This document shows, one piece after another, positions 1 through 7,142 of a stretch of DNA of 33,460 bases. A program made the position numbers and the translations under genes. The DNA comes from Chloroflexota bacterium (GTDB taxonomy: Bacteria > Chloroflexota > Dormibacteria > Dormibacterales > Dormibacteraceae). Location of the stretch: positions 1-33,460 of the forward strand of contig VBHB01000085.1 in assembly GCA_005880315.1 (NCBI GenBank), read 5' to 3'. The number at the start of each line of letters is the position of its first letter. The stretch's first letter is position 1. The notes beneath the pieces were generated by a model that did no database searches, had not been told where the DNA came from, and saw nothing but the letters and a program-made list of their open reading frames with translations.

Positions 1-561
1 GTTCCCGGGCTCGATGGCCACCAGGTGCTCCCCGGCCAGCACCGCCGTGATCTTGAATCCGGCGTCGCGCAGCGTCATCGGCAGCGTCCGCAGCACGGCA
101 ATGCCGGCGGACATGTCGTGGCCTTCCGCGGTCAGTGCATCGCGCAGGCGCGCGATGTCGCTGCGCTGGTCCTCGAGGCCGGGCTCGGCCAGCTCGAGGT
201 ACACCTTGCGCACGTTGGGGTCGATGATGACGAGGCGGCTCAGGCCCATGGTCGCGGCCTTCGGCACGCGCAACAGCTGAGGCACCTCGCACGTCAAGTC
301 CGCGTAGATGCGCGCCTGGCACGATAGGCGCCAGCCATTGTCGATCTCGTCCTTGCGCAGCTGGCGATGATCGGCCGTGGTCACCTCGCTGCCTCCGTCG
401 AGCACGCGAACCTTGCACTTGCCGCATGTGCCTCGGCCGCCACAGGTGGAATCGATGGGGAGTCCGATCCAGTGCGCCGCGCTGAACACGGTGGTGCCTG
501 GCGGCACGCGTGTCGTGCGGTCGAACGGCCGGTAGGTCACCTCCAGCTTCCGCTGGATCAT
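1..561 (-). CDS. RACo-type corrinoid activation protein, N-terminal part (partial at window edge)
   Basis: The gene starts at ATG 561-559 and runs off the left edge, so only 187 codons are seen. The N-terminus is a 2Fe-2S ferredoxin domain with C40-x5-C46-x2-C49 and a fourth cysteine at C81 (sequence LSCQA), followed by a linker. This arrangement is typical of DUF4445 proteins, the reductive activators of corrinoid proteins, which use ATP in a C-terminal ASKHA-fold domain to restore Co(I). That domain would lie outside the window. The start overlaps the stop of the methyltransferase gene in an ATGA, so the two are translationally coupled. With the next two genes it forms a corrinoid methyl-transfer module. 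A plain ferredoxin is less likely because the frame continues well beyond the cluster domain. Confidence 0.85.
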   Translation of the reverse strand, partial: MIQRKLEVTYRPFDRTTRVPPGTTVFSAAHWIGLPIDSTCGGRGTCGKCKVRVLDGGSEVTTADHRQLRKDEIDNGWRLSCQARIYADLTCEVPQLLRVPKAATMGLSRLVIIDPNVRKVYLELAEPGLEDQRSDIARLRDALTAEGHDMSAGIAVLRTLPMTLRDAGFKITAVLAGEHLVAIEPGN

Positions 562-1421
562 TTCGTTGCCGCCGCGGCCTGTTCGGCGCGATAGCTCGCG
601 ATCCACCGCATCGCGTACTCGTCATGACCGAGCAGGAGGTCGCCTGCCAGCACGGCCCGTCGCACCTCCGGCACGAGCGGGTTGGTGATCGCGCACGTGA
701 GCCCCGCGTGCATCGCCAGCGGCAGAAAGGCGGCATTGACCGTAGCGCGGTCGGGCAGGCCGAACGAAACGTTGGACGCCCCGCACGTCATGTTGTTGCC
801 GAGCTCGTTTCGGATCAGGCGCATCGTTTCCAGAGTGATCAGCCCGCAGGTGGGGTCGGCGGCGACGGTCATCGCGATCGGATCGATGATCACGTCCTCG
901 CGCGGGATGCCGTAGTCGGCGGCGCGGTCGACGATGCGGCGGGCGATGGCCAGCCGCTCCTCGGGCACCATCGAGATCCCGGTCTCGTCGTTGGCCATGC
1001 CGATCACGGCTGCACCGTGCTTCTTGACCAGGGGAAGGATGCGATCCATGCGCTCGTCTTCCGCCGTGACCGAGTTGACCAGCGCCTTGCCCTCGTAGAC
1101 GGCGAGGGCGGCTTCCAGCGCCTCCATGACCGACGAGTCGATGCAGATCGGCAGGTCGCTGACGTCGCTGACGGCCTTGATCGTGGCCACGAGCAGCGCG
1201 GGCTCGTCGATGGCCGGGATGCCGGCGTTGACGTCGAGCATGTGCGCGCCGGCGGCGCCCTGGGCGATGGCGTCCGCCTTGACCCGGTCCATGCGGCCTG
1301 CCTTCATCTCCGCGGCCAGGACCTTGCGGCCGGTCGGATTGATGCGCTCGCCGATGATCACGAATGGCCGGTCGATCGAGATGACGACCTCGCGTGTGCG
1401 CGAGCGGAGGACTGTTTCCAA
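558..1421 (-). CDS. Pterin-binding methyltetrahydrofolate:corrinoid methyltransferase
   Basis: This 287-residue protein is a single pterin-binding TIM barrel of the dihydropteroate-synthase/MetH-pterin superfamily. Family signatures include IIGERINPTGRK near residue 22, LDVNAG near 62, CIDSS near 93 and the pterin-binding asparagine in GASNVSFGLP near 220. The size matches AcsE/MtgA-type methyltransferases, which move a methyl group between a corrinoid protein and tetrahydrofolate. The predicted start is TTG at 1421, eight bases after the stop of the corrinoid-protein gene; no ATG lies close by and the Shine-Dalgarno is weak, so coupling is likely. In this locus the direction is probably methyl-corrinoid to methyl-tetrahydrofolate, which is inference. 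It is not a folate-synthesis DHPS, since the neighbours are corrinoid genes. Confidence 0.88.
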   Translation of the reverse strand: METVLRSRTREVVISIDRPFVIIGERINPTGRKVLAAEMKAGRMDRVKADAIAQGAAGAHMLDVNAGIPAIDEPALLVATIKAVSDVSDLPICIDSSVMEALEAALAVYEGKALVNSVTAEDERMDRILPLVKKHGAAVIGMANDETGISMVPEERLAIARRIVDRAADYGIPREDVIIDPIAMTVAADPTCGLITLETMRLIRNELGNNMTCGASNVSFGLPDRATVNAAFLPLAMHAGLTCAITNPLVPEVRRAVLAGDLLLGHDEYAMRWIASYRAEQAAAATK

Positions 1422-1429
1422 AAGGCCGC

Positions 1430-2152
1430 CTATCCCTTGCGAAGCGTCTCGTCGATCTTCATGACCGCCTGCTCCAGCGCTTTCGCGCCCTGGGAACCCT
1501 CACTGCGATCACCGACGATCTCCTTGGCCATGCGAGTGGCCATCGAGGCGTCGGGCGCGTAGCTGTCCGCGCCTACATGCTTGGCGTACTCCTCTGTGAC
1601 CGGGGCGCCGCCCACCGCGATGTGCACCTTGTCGCGAAGGCCCGCCTTGGTGATGGCTTCGATGTTGACCTTGAACATGGGCATGGTCGTGGTCAGGAAG
1701 GCTGAGAAGCCGACCACGTCCGGTTGGTGTTCTTGAACCGCGGCCACAAACTTCTCGGGCGGCGTGTTGACGCCGAGGTCGAACACCTCGAAACCGGCCC
1801 CCTCCAGCATGATCACGCAGAGGTTCTTGCCGATGTCATGGATGTCGCCCTTGACGGTGCCGATGACGTAACGGCCGACCGGCTTGGCTCCCGTCTCGGC
1901 GATGAGGGGCCGCAGGATCACCAGCGCGCCCTGCATGGCGCGGGCGGCGATGAGCATCTCGGGAACGAAGAAGTCGCCCTTCTCGAAGCGCCGGCCCACC
2001 TCTTCGAGCGATGGGATCAGGGCCTTGAATAGGATGTCCATTGGGTCCATGCCCAGCTTCAGCCCCTCTTCGGTGAGGGCCTTGACCTCGGGCGCGTGTC
2101 CATTGAGCGTGTGGTCGAACAAGCCGGCCCGGATCTCTTCTTCTCGACTCAT
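1430..2152 (-). CDS. Cobalamin-binding corrinoid protein (MtbC/MtmC/MtgC type)
   Basis: The protein is 240 residues. An N-terminal helical cap (about 1-90, with FFVPEML at 61-67) is followed by a Rossmann-like B12 domain (about 93-215). The cobalt ligand motif D-x-H-x-x-G is seen as GDIHDIG at 102-108, with His105 as the axial base, and GGAPVTEEYA lies near 181. It would carry the methyl group between a substrate-specific methyltransferase, not found here, and the pterin methyltransferase encoded next. The open frame extends upstream to 2335, but I chose ATG 2152 because GAGGAGG lies seven bases before it and family homology begins there. A candidate IclR operator lies in the leader at 2167-2183. 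It is the first gene of a minus-strand operon. Confidence 0.92.
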   Translation of the reverse strand: MSREEEIRAGLFDHTLNGHAPEVKALTEEGLKLGMDPMDILFKALIPSLEEVGRRFEKGDFFVPEMLIAARAMQGALVILRPLIAETGAKPVGRYVIGTVKGDIHDIGKNLCVIMLEGAGFEVFDLGVNTPPEKFVAAVQEHQPDVVGFSAFLTTTMPMFKVNIEAITKAGLRDKVHIAVGGAPVTEEYAKHVGADSYAPDASMATRMAKEIVGDRSEGSQGAKALEQAVMKIDETLRKG

Positions 2153-2155
2153 CTC

Positions 2156-2162
2156 GCCTCCT
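2156..2162 (-). promoter_or_regulatory. Shine-Dalgarno of the corrinoid protein gene
   Basis: On the minus strand a GAGGAGG lies a few bases upstream of ATG 2152. This decides the start against the longer open frame, which has no comparable site. Confidence 0.75.
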
Positions 2163-2166
2163 CTCT

Positions 2167-2183
2167 GTTGCGCATCGCCCAAC
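2167..2183. promoter_or_regulatory. Candidate IclR operator, copy 1
   Basis: The sequence GTTGCGCATCGCCCAAC is a 17-bp interrupted palindrome with GTTG...CAAC ends. It matches the copy at 8727-8743 at 14 of 17 positions and shares the first eight bases with the copy at 2224-2240. It lies in the leader of the corrinoid operon, about 15 bases before its start codon. Assignment to the neighbouring IclR protein is inference from position and repetition. Confidence 0.6.
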
Positions 2184-2217
2184 TGATGCTCAGAGTCCAA
2201 CAAGAATACCCCTATCG

Positions 2218-2223
2218 TATAGT
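2218..2223 (+). promoter_or_regulatory. Candidate -10 element of the iclR-type gene
   Basis: TATAGT lies eight bases before the GTG start codon. Transcription would begin only one or two bases before that codon, giving a leaderless or nearly leaderless mRNA. That agrees with the absence of a Shine-Dalgarno. The region 17 bases upstream has no good -35. The same TATAGT, preceded by CG, occurs at the promoter of the MetF-like gene. Confidence 0.5.
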
Positions 2224-2240
2224 GTTGCGCAGTGAGCAAC
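2224..2240. promoter_or_regulatory. Candidate IclR operator, copy 2 (autoregulatory)
   Basis: GTTGCGCAGTGAGCAAC has perfect five-base inverted ends (GTTGC/GCAAC). It begins directly after the TATAGT -10 and covers the GTG start codon at 2232, a position expected for autorepression. It matches the copy at 8727-8743 at 13 of 17 positions. Confidence 0.6.
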
Positions 2241-3065
2241 GACACTCGGGAAGCCGATGTGATCCGCTCCGTGGATCGGGCGGTCGCCATCCTCGACCTG
2301 CTCGCCTCGTCGGCCGGCCGCGAATCTGGAGGCAACGCCGATTTCGCCGGGCTTTCCGGCGCTGAGGTGGCGCGAGAGCTCGGCGTTCATCGCTCGACCG
2401 CCTTGCGGCTGCTCGGCACCCTGGAGCGCCATGCCCTGGTGGAGCGTGACCCCCGGACCGCCAAATACCGCCTCGGCCGCCGGCTCCCCCAGCTGGCCCG
2501 CGTGGTCACCGGCGAGCTCGACCTGCGCCACGTAGCGCGACCGGTGTGCGAAAACCTAGCCGCCTCGACCGGGGAGACGGTGACCCTCGACGTGCTCGAC
2601 GGCGACGAGATCGTCCCCATCGAGCAATCGACCGGCTCGACCTCATTCGTGAGCGTCAACTGGCTCGGCCGCCGGACCCCGGTCCACTGCACCGCGAGCG
2701 GCAAGGTCATCCTCGCCTTCGCCCCCGAGCCGATCCGCCAGCGCTTGCTCGCGCGTCCGCTGGAGCCGCGCACGCCGCGGTCGATCGTCGACGTGCCGGA
2801 GCTGGAAAAGCAGCTCAACGCCGCCCGCGAGGCGGGCTACGCCCGCACGTTCGAGGAGCTGGAGCTCGGCCTCGACGCCATCGCTGCTGCGGTCTTCTCG
2901 ACGGACGGGGATGTCCTCGCGGCGATCGACGTCTCAGGGCCGGCGCACCGGCTCCAGGCGGGCGGCGGGCCCGACTTGGTAGGCCTCACCAAAGAAGCCG
3001 CGGCCGACCTGTCGCGCCGTCTCGGTTTCCGGGGCCGGACCTCTCGCCGCCTCGCCGGGGCCTGA
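2232..3065 (+). CDS. IclR-family transcriptional regulator
   Basis: The 277-residue protein has an N-terminal winged helix-turn-helix (about 11-85, with LSGAEVARELGVHRSTALRLL at 41-61 as helix-turn-helix core) and a C-terminal IclR effector domain. The latter includes VHCTASGKVILAF in the middle and the conserved GYARTFEELELGLDAIAAAVF segment near the effector pocket. The start is GTG 2232, with no Shine-Dalgarno, preceded by TATAGT. It is transcribed divergently from the corrinoid operon. Three copies of a 17-bp palindrome in its own promoter, the corrinoid leader and the MetF-like promoter suggest that it controls all three. The effector is unknown; a methylated amine or its product is a guess from context. 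Confidence 0.92.
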   Translation: MSNDTREADVIRSVDRAVAILDLLASSAGRESGGNADFAGLSGAEVARELGVHRSTALRLLGTLERHALVERDPRTAKYRLGRRLPQLARVVTGELDLRHVARPVCENLAASTGETVTLDVLDGDEIVPIEQSTGSTSFVSVNWLGRRTPVHCTASGKVILAFAPEPIRQRLLARPLEPRTPRSIVDVPELEKQLNAAREAGYARTFEELELGLDAIAAAVFSTDGDVLAAIDVSGPAHRLQAGGGPDLVGLTKEAAADLSRRLGFRGRTSRRLAGA

Positions 3066-3081
3066 CCGCGCCTTAATCCAA

Positions 3082-3091
3082 ATGGCGCCAT
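3082..3091. promoter_or_regulatory. Perfect palindrome in the promoter region of the ABC importer operon
   Basis: ATGGCGCCAT is a perfect 10-bp palindrome in the 126-bp gap between the IclR gene and the importer operon. A second small inverted repeat, GGCCG-GAGTT-CGGCC, lies at 3043+100 (3143-3157). No convincing -35/-10 pair was found. The gap must hold the operon promoter; which element is regulatory is unknown. Confidence 0.25.
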
Positions 3092-3191
3092 CGGGGTCTT
3101 TGCAATGTCGCCTTGCCTGGAGCATCATTTAGCCGCCAATCGGGCCGGAGTTCGGCCGCCGCGCGAATAAACCGTCATTTGGGGAGAAGGA

Positions 3192-4313
3192 ATGAACTTG
3201 CGATATCGAATTCGTGGTGTCGGTGTGGCCGTCGCAGCCCTGCTCTTGGTGGCTGCGTGCGGATCGACGGGCGGCGGCGGAACCGCTTCCTGCAGCAGCG
3301 CGAAGACGGCGACGTCCATCGCCGACTGTGGAGGCATGGACGGCCTGGTTGCGGCAGCGAAGGCTGAAGGCAAGCTCAACGTCATCGCGCTGCCGCGTGA
3401 CTGGGCGAACTATGGCGCGGTCCTCGATGGCTTCGCCGCCAAATACCCTGACGTCAAGATCACCTCGGACAACCCCACTGGCAGCAGCCAGGACGAGGTC
3501 AACGCAGTCCAGCAGCTCGGCACCAGCAGCCGCGCCCCGGATGTGCTCGACATCGGAATGTCGGTAGCGCTCGCGAACCTCACGCTGTTCGCCCCCTACA
3601 AGGTCGCAACCTGGAATGACATCCTCGCCAACCAGAAAGAAGCGACCGGGCTCTGGTTCCAGGACTACGGCGGCTACATGTCGATCGGCTACGACTCGGC
3701 CAAGGTGCCGGCAGTCACATCGGTGCAAGACCTGCTTGGCTCTGGGTTCAGAAGCAAGGTCGCACTGAACGGCGACCCGACCAAGGCCAATGCGGCGCTG
3801 AACGGCGTGATGATGGCCTCCCTCGCGAACGGCGGCTCGGTCGATGACATCAGCAAGGGAGTCGACTTCTTCAAGCAGCTGAAGCAGAAGGGCAACTTCG
3901 TGCCGGTGCAGGCGACCACGGCCACCGTCAAGAACGGCACGACACCGGTTGTCTTCGACTGGGACTACCTGTCTGCGGCGCACGGCACCGACGTACCGAC
4001 GTGGAAGATCTTCGTGCCCGCGAACGCGATCCTGCTCGACTACTACGCGCAGGCCATCAGCAAGACCGCCCCCCACCCGGCGGCGGCTCGCTTGTGGGAG
4101 GAGTACCTGTACTCCGACGAAGGCCAGAACCTGTGGCTCAAGGGTCTCGCGCGACCCGTGCGCATGGCAGCGATGCAGGCGTCTGGCAAGATCGACGCGG
4201 CCGCCGCAGCGAAACTGCCGGCCGCGAACGGCACACCGATCCGCCTGAGCGCTGACCAGGCCACCGCCGCGAAGGCGTACCTGGCAGCCCACTGGGCTTC
4301 GGCCATTTCTTGA
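3192..4313 (+). CDS. ABC importer substrate-binding lipoprotein (PotD/AfuA/PhnS-like)
   Basis: The 373-residue protein has a lipoprotein signal peptide: basic start MNLRYRIR, hydrophobic core and lipobox LLVAAC with the modified cysteine at residue 23. The mature part is a type-II periplasmic-binding fold, with LNVIALPRDWANYGAVLDGFAAKYPDVKI near the start and VVFDWDYLSAAHG and a C-terminal EEYLYSDEGQNLWLKG segment, as in polyamine, ferric-iron and 2-aminoethylphosphonate binders. A strong GGAGAAGG precedes ATG 3192. It opens a five-gene operon with two permeases, an ATPase and a metallophosphoesterase. The phosphoesterase makes a phosphorylated or phosphonate organic ligand plausible, but the sequence alone does not identify the ligand. 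Confidence 0.88.
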   Translation: MNLRYRIRGVGVAVAALLLVAACGSTGGGGTASCSSAKTATSIADCGGMDGLVAAAKAEGKLNVIALPRDWANYGAVLDGFAAKYPDVKITSDNPTGSSQDEVNAVQQLGTSSRAPDVLDIGMSVALANLTLFAPYKVATWNDILANQKEATGLWFQDYGGYMSIGYDSAKVPAVTSVQDLLGSGFRSKVALNGDPTKANAALNGVMMASLANGGSVDDISKGVDFFKQLKQKGNFVPVQATTATVKNGTTPVVFDWDYLSAAHGTDVPTWKIFVPANAILLDYYAQAISKTAPHPAAARLWEEYLYSDEGQNLWLKGLARPVRMAAMQASGKIDAAAAAKLPAANGTPIRLSADQATAAKAYLAAHWASAIS

Positions 4314-5209
4314 CAGCCGCCGGCGCTCCGGCTGTAAGCAGCGCCGGCCGCCCGATGGTGGGCGGCCGGCGCCTCTCCCTTGACTGGATCGGGGCTGTCC
4401 CGTTCCTCGGTTACGTCGCGCTGTTCCTGTTTCTGCCAACGGTGATCATCATCGCGGGCGCCTTCGCGAGCGAAGGCGGCCTGACTCTTTCCAACTTTGC
4501 GAACCTCTCCAGGCCCTACATCATCAGCGCCATCATCAGCAGCGTCATCTTGTCCGCCGTCACGGCAGCCGGCGGCGCGGTGCTGGGAGCATTGCTCACC
4601 TACGCGATCGCCACCGGCAACCCGCGCGGCATATTTCGCCGCGTGCTCACGTCTGCGTGCGGCGTGCTCGCCCAGTTCGGGGGCGTGACCCTGGCATTCG
4701 CGTTCATCGCGGCCATCGGCCCGGCCAGCGCCCTCTACGTGTACTTGTCGCAGCACCATCTCGACTACTACGGCAGCGGCGTCTGGCTCTACGACCTCCG
4801 CGGCCTGGAGCTGGTGTACCTGTACTTCCAGATCCCATTGATGGTTCTCATCTTCCTGCCCGCCGTCGACGGCATAAAGCCGCAGTGGCGCGAGGCGACC
4901 GAGAGTCTCGGAGGCGGTACGTGGACCTACTGGCGCCACGTCGCCGGCCCGCTGCTCGCGCCCGCCTTTCTCGGCTCGACACTGCTGCTGTTCGCCAACT
5001 CGCTGTCCGCCTACGCGACTGCAGCCGCGTTGATCAACCAGGGCGGGCCGATCCTGCCGCTGCAGATCAGCAATGCGATCACGAGCGAGGTCGGCCTACA
5101 CGAGCCCGGGTTCGCGAAGGCACAGGCTGTTGTGCTGATCGTGATCGTCGCCATCGTCAGTGGGCTGTACGCGGTGCTCCAGCGGCGCACCGCGAGGTGG
5201 CTGCAGTGA
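4310..5209 (+). CDS. ABC importer permease subunit 1
   Basis: The protein is about 299 residues with roughly six membrane segments. It carries the cytoplasmic EAA loop that docks the ATPase, seen as EATESLGGGTWTYWRHVAGP about two thirds along. The first candidate start is TTG 4310, overlapping the lipoprotein stop as TTGA. An ATG at 4355 is an alternative that would shorten the N-terminus by 15 residues; neither has a clear Shine-Dalgarno. The family is the binding-protein-dependent permease of the polyamine/iron/aminoethylphosphonate type (PotB/PhnU-like). It overlaps the next permease gene by four bases, so the two are made together. Confidence 0.88.
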   Translation: MTAAGAPAVSSAGRPMVGGRRLSLDWIGAVPFLGYVALFLFLPTVIIIAGAFASEGGLTLSNFANLSRPYIISAIISSVILSAVTAAGGAVLGALLTYAIATGNPRGIFRRVLTSACGVLAQFGGVTLAFAFIAAIGPASALYVYLSQHHLDYYGSGVWLYDLRGLELVYLYFQIPLMVLIFLPAVDGIKPQWREATESLGGGTWTYWRHVAGPLLAPAFLGSTLLLFANSLSAYATAAALINQGGPILPLQISNAITSEVGLHEPGFAKAQAVVLIVIVAIVSGLYAVLQRRTARWLQ

Positions 5210-6048
5210 GCCGGTCGCGAAGGGCCAAGCTCCAGGTCTTTCGCGTCGTGACCTTCGTCCTCCTTGGCGCATTTTTCCTCGGACCGATCTGGTTCATGTT
5301 CGAGTTCTCCACCCGCGGGATCGGAGAAAACTCGCCACGGACGCTTGACGCCTGGAAGGCGATCGGCACATACCCGGACCTTGTCGCGGGCATCGTCGCT
5401 TCGCTCGAGCTGGCGGTGATCACGTCGATCGGCGTTCTCGTGGTGCTGGTTCCAACGATGGTGTGGGTGCGATTGCGGCTGCCCAGGCTTCGCCGAGTAA
5501 TCGAGAGCATCTCTCTACTGCCACTGACCATTCCCGCAATCGTCCTCGTGGTCGGTTTCTCGCCGATGTATCAGTGGATGGGCACCAACTTCAGCGACTC
5601 GATCCTCACCCTGTCGCTCGCCTACGCCATCCTGGTGCTGCCCTACGCCTACCGCGCACTCGACGCCGGGCTCGCGGCAATCGACGTCAAGACCCTCTCG
5701 GAGGCTGCACGCAGCCTCGGGGCGGACTGGTTCACGGTGATGTTGCGCGTCATCGTTCCCAACATTTCGTCCGCCTTGCTGAATGCCGGTCTGCTTTCGG
5801 TGGCCTTGGTGCTTGGCGAGTACACGATCGCCAACAACCTCCTGTATCCCAACCTCCAGGTGGAGATCGTCTCGCTCGCACGCACCAACGCGGGCGTCTC
5901 GATCGCTGTCGCCGTGGCGTCGCTGCTGTTCGCGTTCGTTCTGCTCGTGGCACTGTCTTTCGTGGGCGGACAACGTGGTGTACGCCGGCGAAACCGAGAG
6001 CGGCTCGTGCAAACGTTCGCGCGCGATTTTTCGGGAGGCACGAGATGA
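5206..6048 (+). CDS. ABC importer permease subunit 2
   Basis: The 280-residue protein starts at GTG 5206, overlapping the first permease's stop (GTGA) with GAGGTGG six bases upstream. A much longer open frame in the same phase begins at 4657 but overlaps the first permease and is not real. The protein has about six membrane helices and an EAA loop, EAARSLGADWFTVMLRVIVP, near residue 165. It is PotC/PhnV-like and would pair with the preceding permease to form the channel. Its end overlaps the ATPase start as ATGA. Confidence 0.88.
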   Translation: MSRSRRAKLQVFRVVTFVLLGAFFLGPIWFMFEFSTRGIGENSPRTLDAWKAIGTYPDLVAGIVASLELAVITSIGVLVVLVPTMVWVRLRLPRLRRVIESISLLPLTIPAIVLVVGFSPMYQWMGTNFSDSILTLSLAYAILVLPYAYRALDAGLAAIDVKTLSEAARSLGADWFTVMLRVIVPNISSALLNAGLLSVALVLGEYTIANNLLYPNLQVEIVSLARTNAGVSIAVAVASLLFAFVLLVALSFVGGQRGVRRRNRERLVQTFARDFSGGTR

Positions 6049-7142
6049 CTGCAAGCGTCGAAACGACCCTGCGCTCAGGCGTTGAGGTACGGCTCGAGGA
6101 CCTCAGGCGTCGCTACTCCGGCGTGACCGCGCTCGACGGGCTCAGCCTCACCATGGCGCCCGGCGAGCTCGTATGCCTTCTTGGACCGTCGGGTTGCGGC
6201 AAGACCACAGCGCTCCGATTGTTGGCCGGCCTCGAGGAGGCGGACGGAGGCCGCGTTCTCATCGGAGGCGAGGATGTGACCAATGTGCCGGCCAACAAGC
6301 GCGAGATTGGCATGGTGTTCCAGGCGTACTCGCTGTTTCCACACATGACGGCGATGCAGAACGTCGCCTTCGGCATGCAGCTGCACAAGGTCGGCCCCGC
6401 CGAACGCCGGAAGAGGGCCGGGGACATGCTGGAGCTGGTGGGGCTTTCCGCCCACGTTCACAAGTACGCGAGCCAGCTTTCGGGTGGCCAGCAGCAGCGT
6501 GTAGCACTGGCGCGGGCGCTCGCTATCGAGCCGAAAGTTCTGCTGCTGGACGAGCCGCTCTCAGCGCTCGATGCTCGCGTGCGCGCACGCCTGCGCGACG
6601 AGATTCGCCGCGTGCAGCTCGAAGTGGGGACCACCACCCTCTTCGTCACCCACGACCAGGAGGAGGCCCTCGCAATCGCAGATCGAGTTGGCGTGATGAA
6701 CGCGGGTAGGATCGAACAGCTCGGTCCTCCAACCACCATCTATTCGCGTCCGGCCACGCCCTTCGTTGCCGAGTTCGTCGGTTTGACCAACCGCCTTCCA
6801 GGGGTGGTGAAAGGCGGGGAGGTTGAGGTGCGGGGCACTCGCCTGCCACTGGTGAAGCCGGACTCGTCCGACGGCGCGGCCATAGCCCTCGTTCGGCCCG
6901 AGGCCGTGACGCTTGCTTCGGATGGCGACATGCTGCCGGGGCCCTTGATCGGCACCGTCATCGCCACCGTGTTTCTGGGCGCCACCAGCCGCGTCACCGT
7001 CGACCTCGGCGACATCACAGTGCTTGCACAGCTTCCGACCTCGGACGCGGCCGCGCTCACTGCGGGCACCCGGGTGAGACTGTCGCTCCGCAAGGACCCC
7101 GTGTTGCTCGCAAGGGACGAAACAGCGCCAACCGAGGCGTGA
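6045..7142 (+). CDS. ABC importer ATP-binding protein with TOBE domain (PotA-like)
   Basis: The 365-residue protein starts at ATG 6045, with GGGAGG seven bases upstream. Motifs are in order: Walker A GPSGCGKT at 47-54, Q-loop VFQAYSLFPH near 91-100, signature LSGGQ at 145-149, Walker B VLLLDEP at 165-171, D-loop SALD, and H-loop VTHDQ with His203. A TOBE-type regulatory region follows residue 240. The length and layout match PotA/FbpC/PhnT-type ATPases. It powers the importer formed by the two preceding permeases and the lipoprotein, and it overlaps the metallophosphoesterase gene by four bases (GTGA). Confidence 0.92.
   Translation: MTASVETTLRSGVEVRLEDLRRRYSGVTALDGLSLTMAPGELVCLLGPSGCGKTTALRLLAGLEEADGGRVLIGGEDVTNVPANKREIGMVFQAYSLFPHMTAMQNVAFGMQLHKVGPAERRKRAGDMLELVGLSAHVHKYASQLSGGQQQRVALARALAIEPKVLLLDEPLSALDARVRARLRDEIRRVQLEVGTTTLFVTHDQEEALAIADRVGVMNAGRIEQLGPPTTIYSRPATPFVAEFVGLTNRLPGVVKGGEVEVRGTRLPLVKPDSSDGAAIALVRPEAVTLASDGDMLPGPLIGTVIATVFLGATSRVTVDLGDITVLAQLPTSDAAALTAGTRVRLSLRKDPVLLARDETAPTEA

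Noticed and set aside
2153-2335. N-terminal extension of the corrinoid protein to 2335
   Set aside because: The extension crosses the divergent promoter and the IclR start, has no family similarity, and ATG 2152 has a strong Shine-Dalgarno.
3129-4439. A 436-codon open frame on the minus strand
   Set aside because: It is antisense to the lipoprotein gene, whose signal peptide, lipobox and family motifs are clear. Its composition (Arg/Gly/Val-rich) is that of a high-GC shadow frame.
4657-5205. N-terminal extension of permease subunit 2
   Set aside because: The extension overlaps permease subunit 1 in another frame and has no membrane pattern; the GTGA overlap at 5206 with a good Shine-Dalgarno is the real start.
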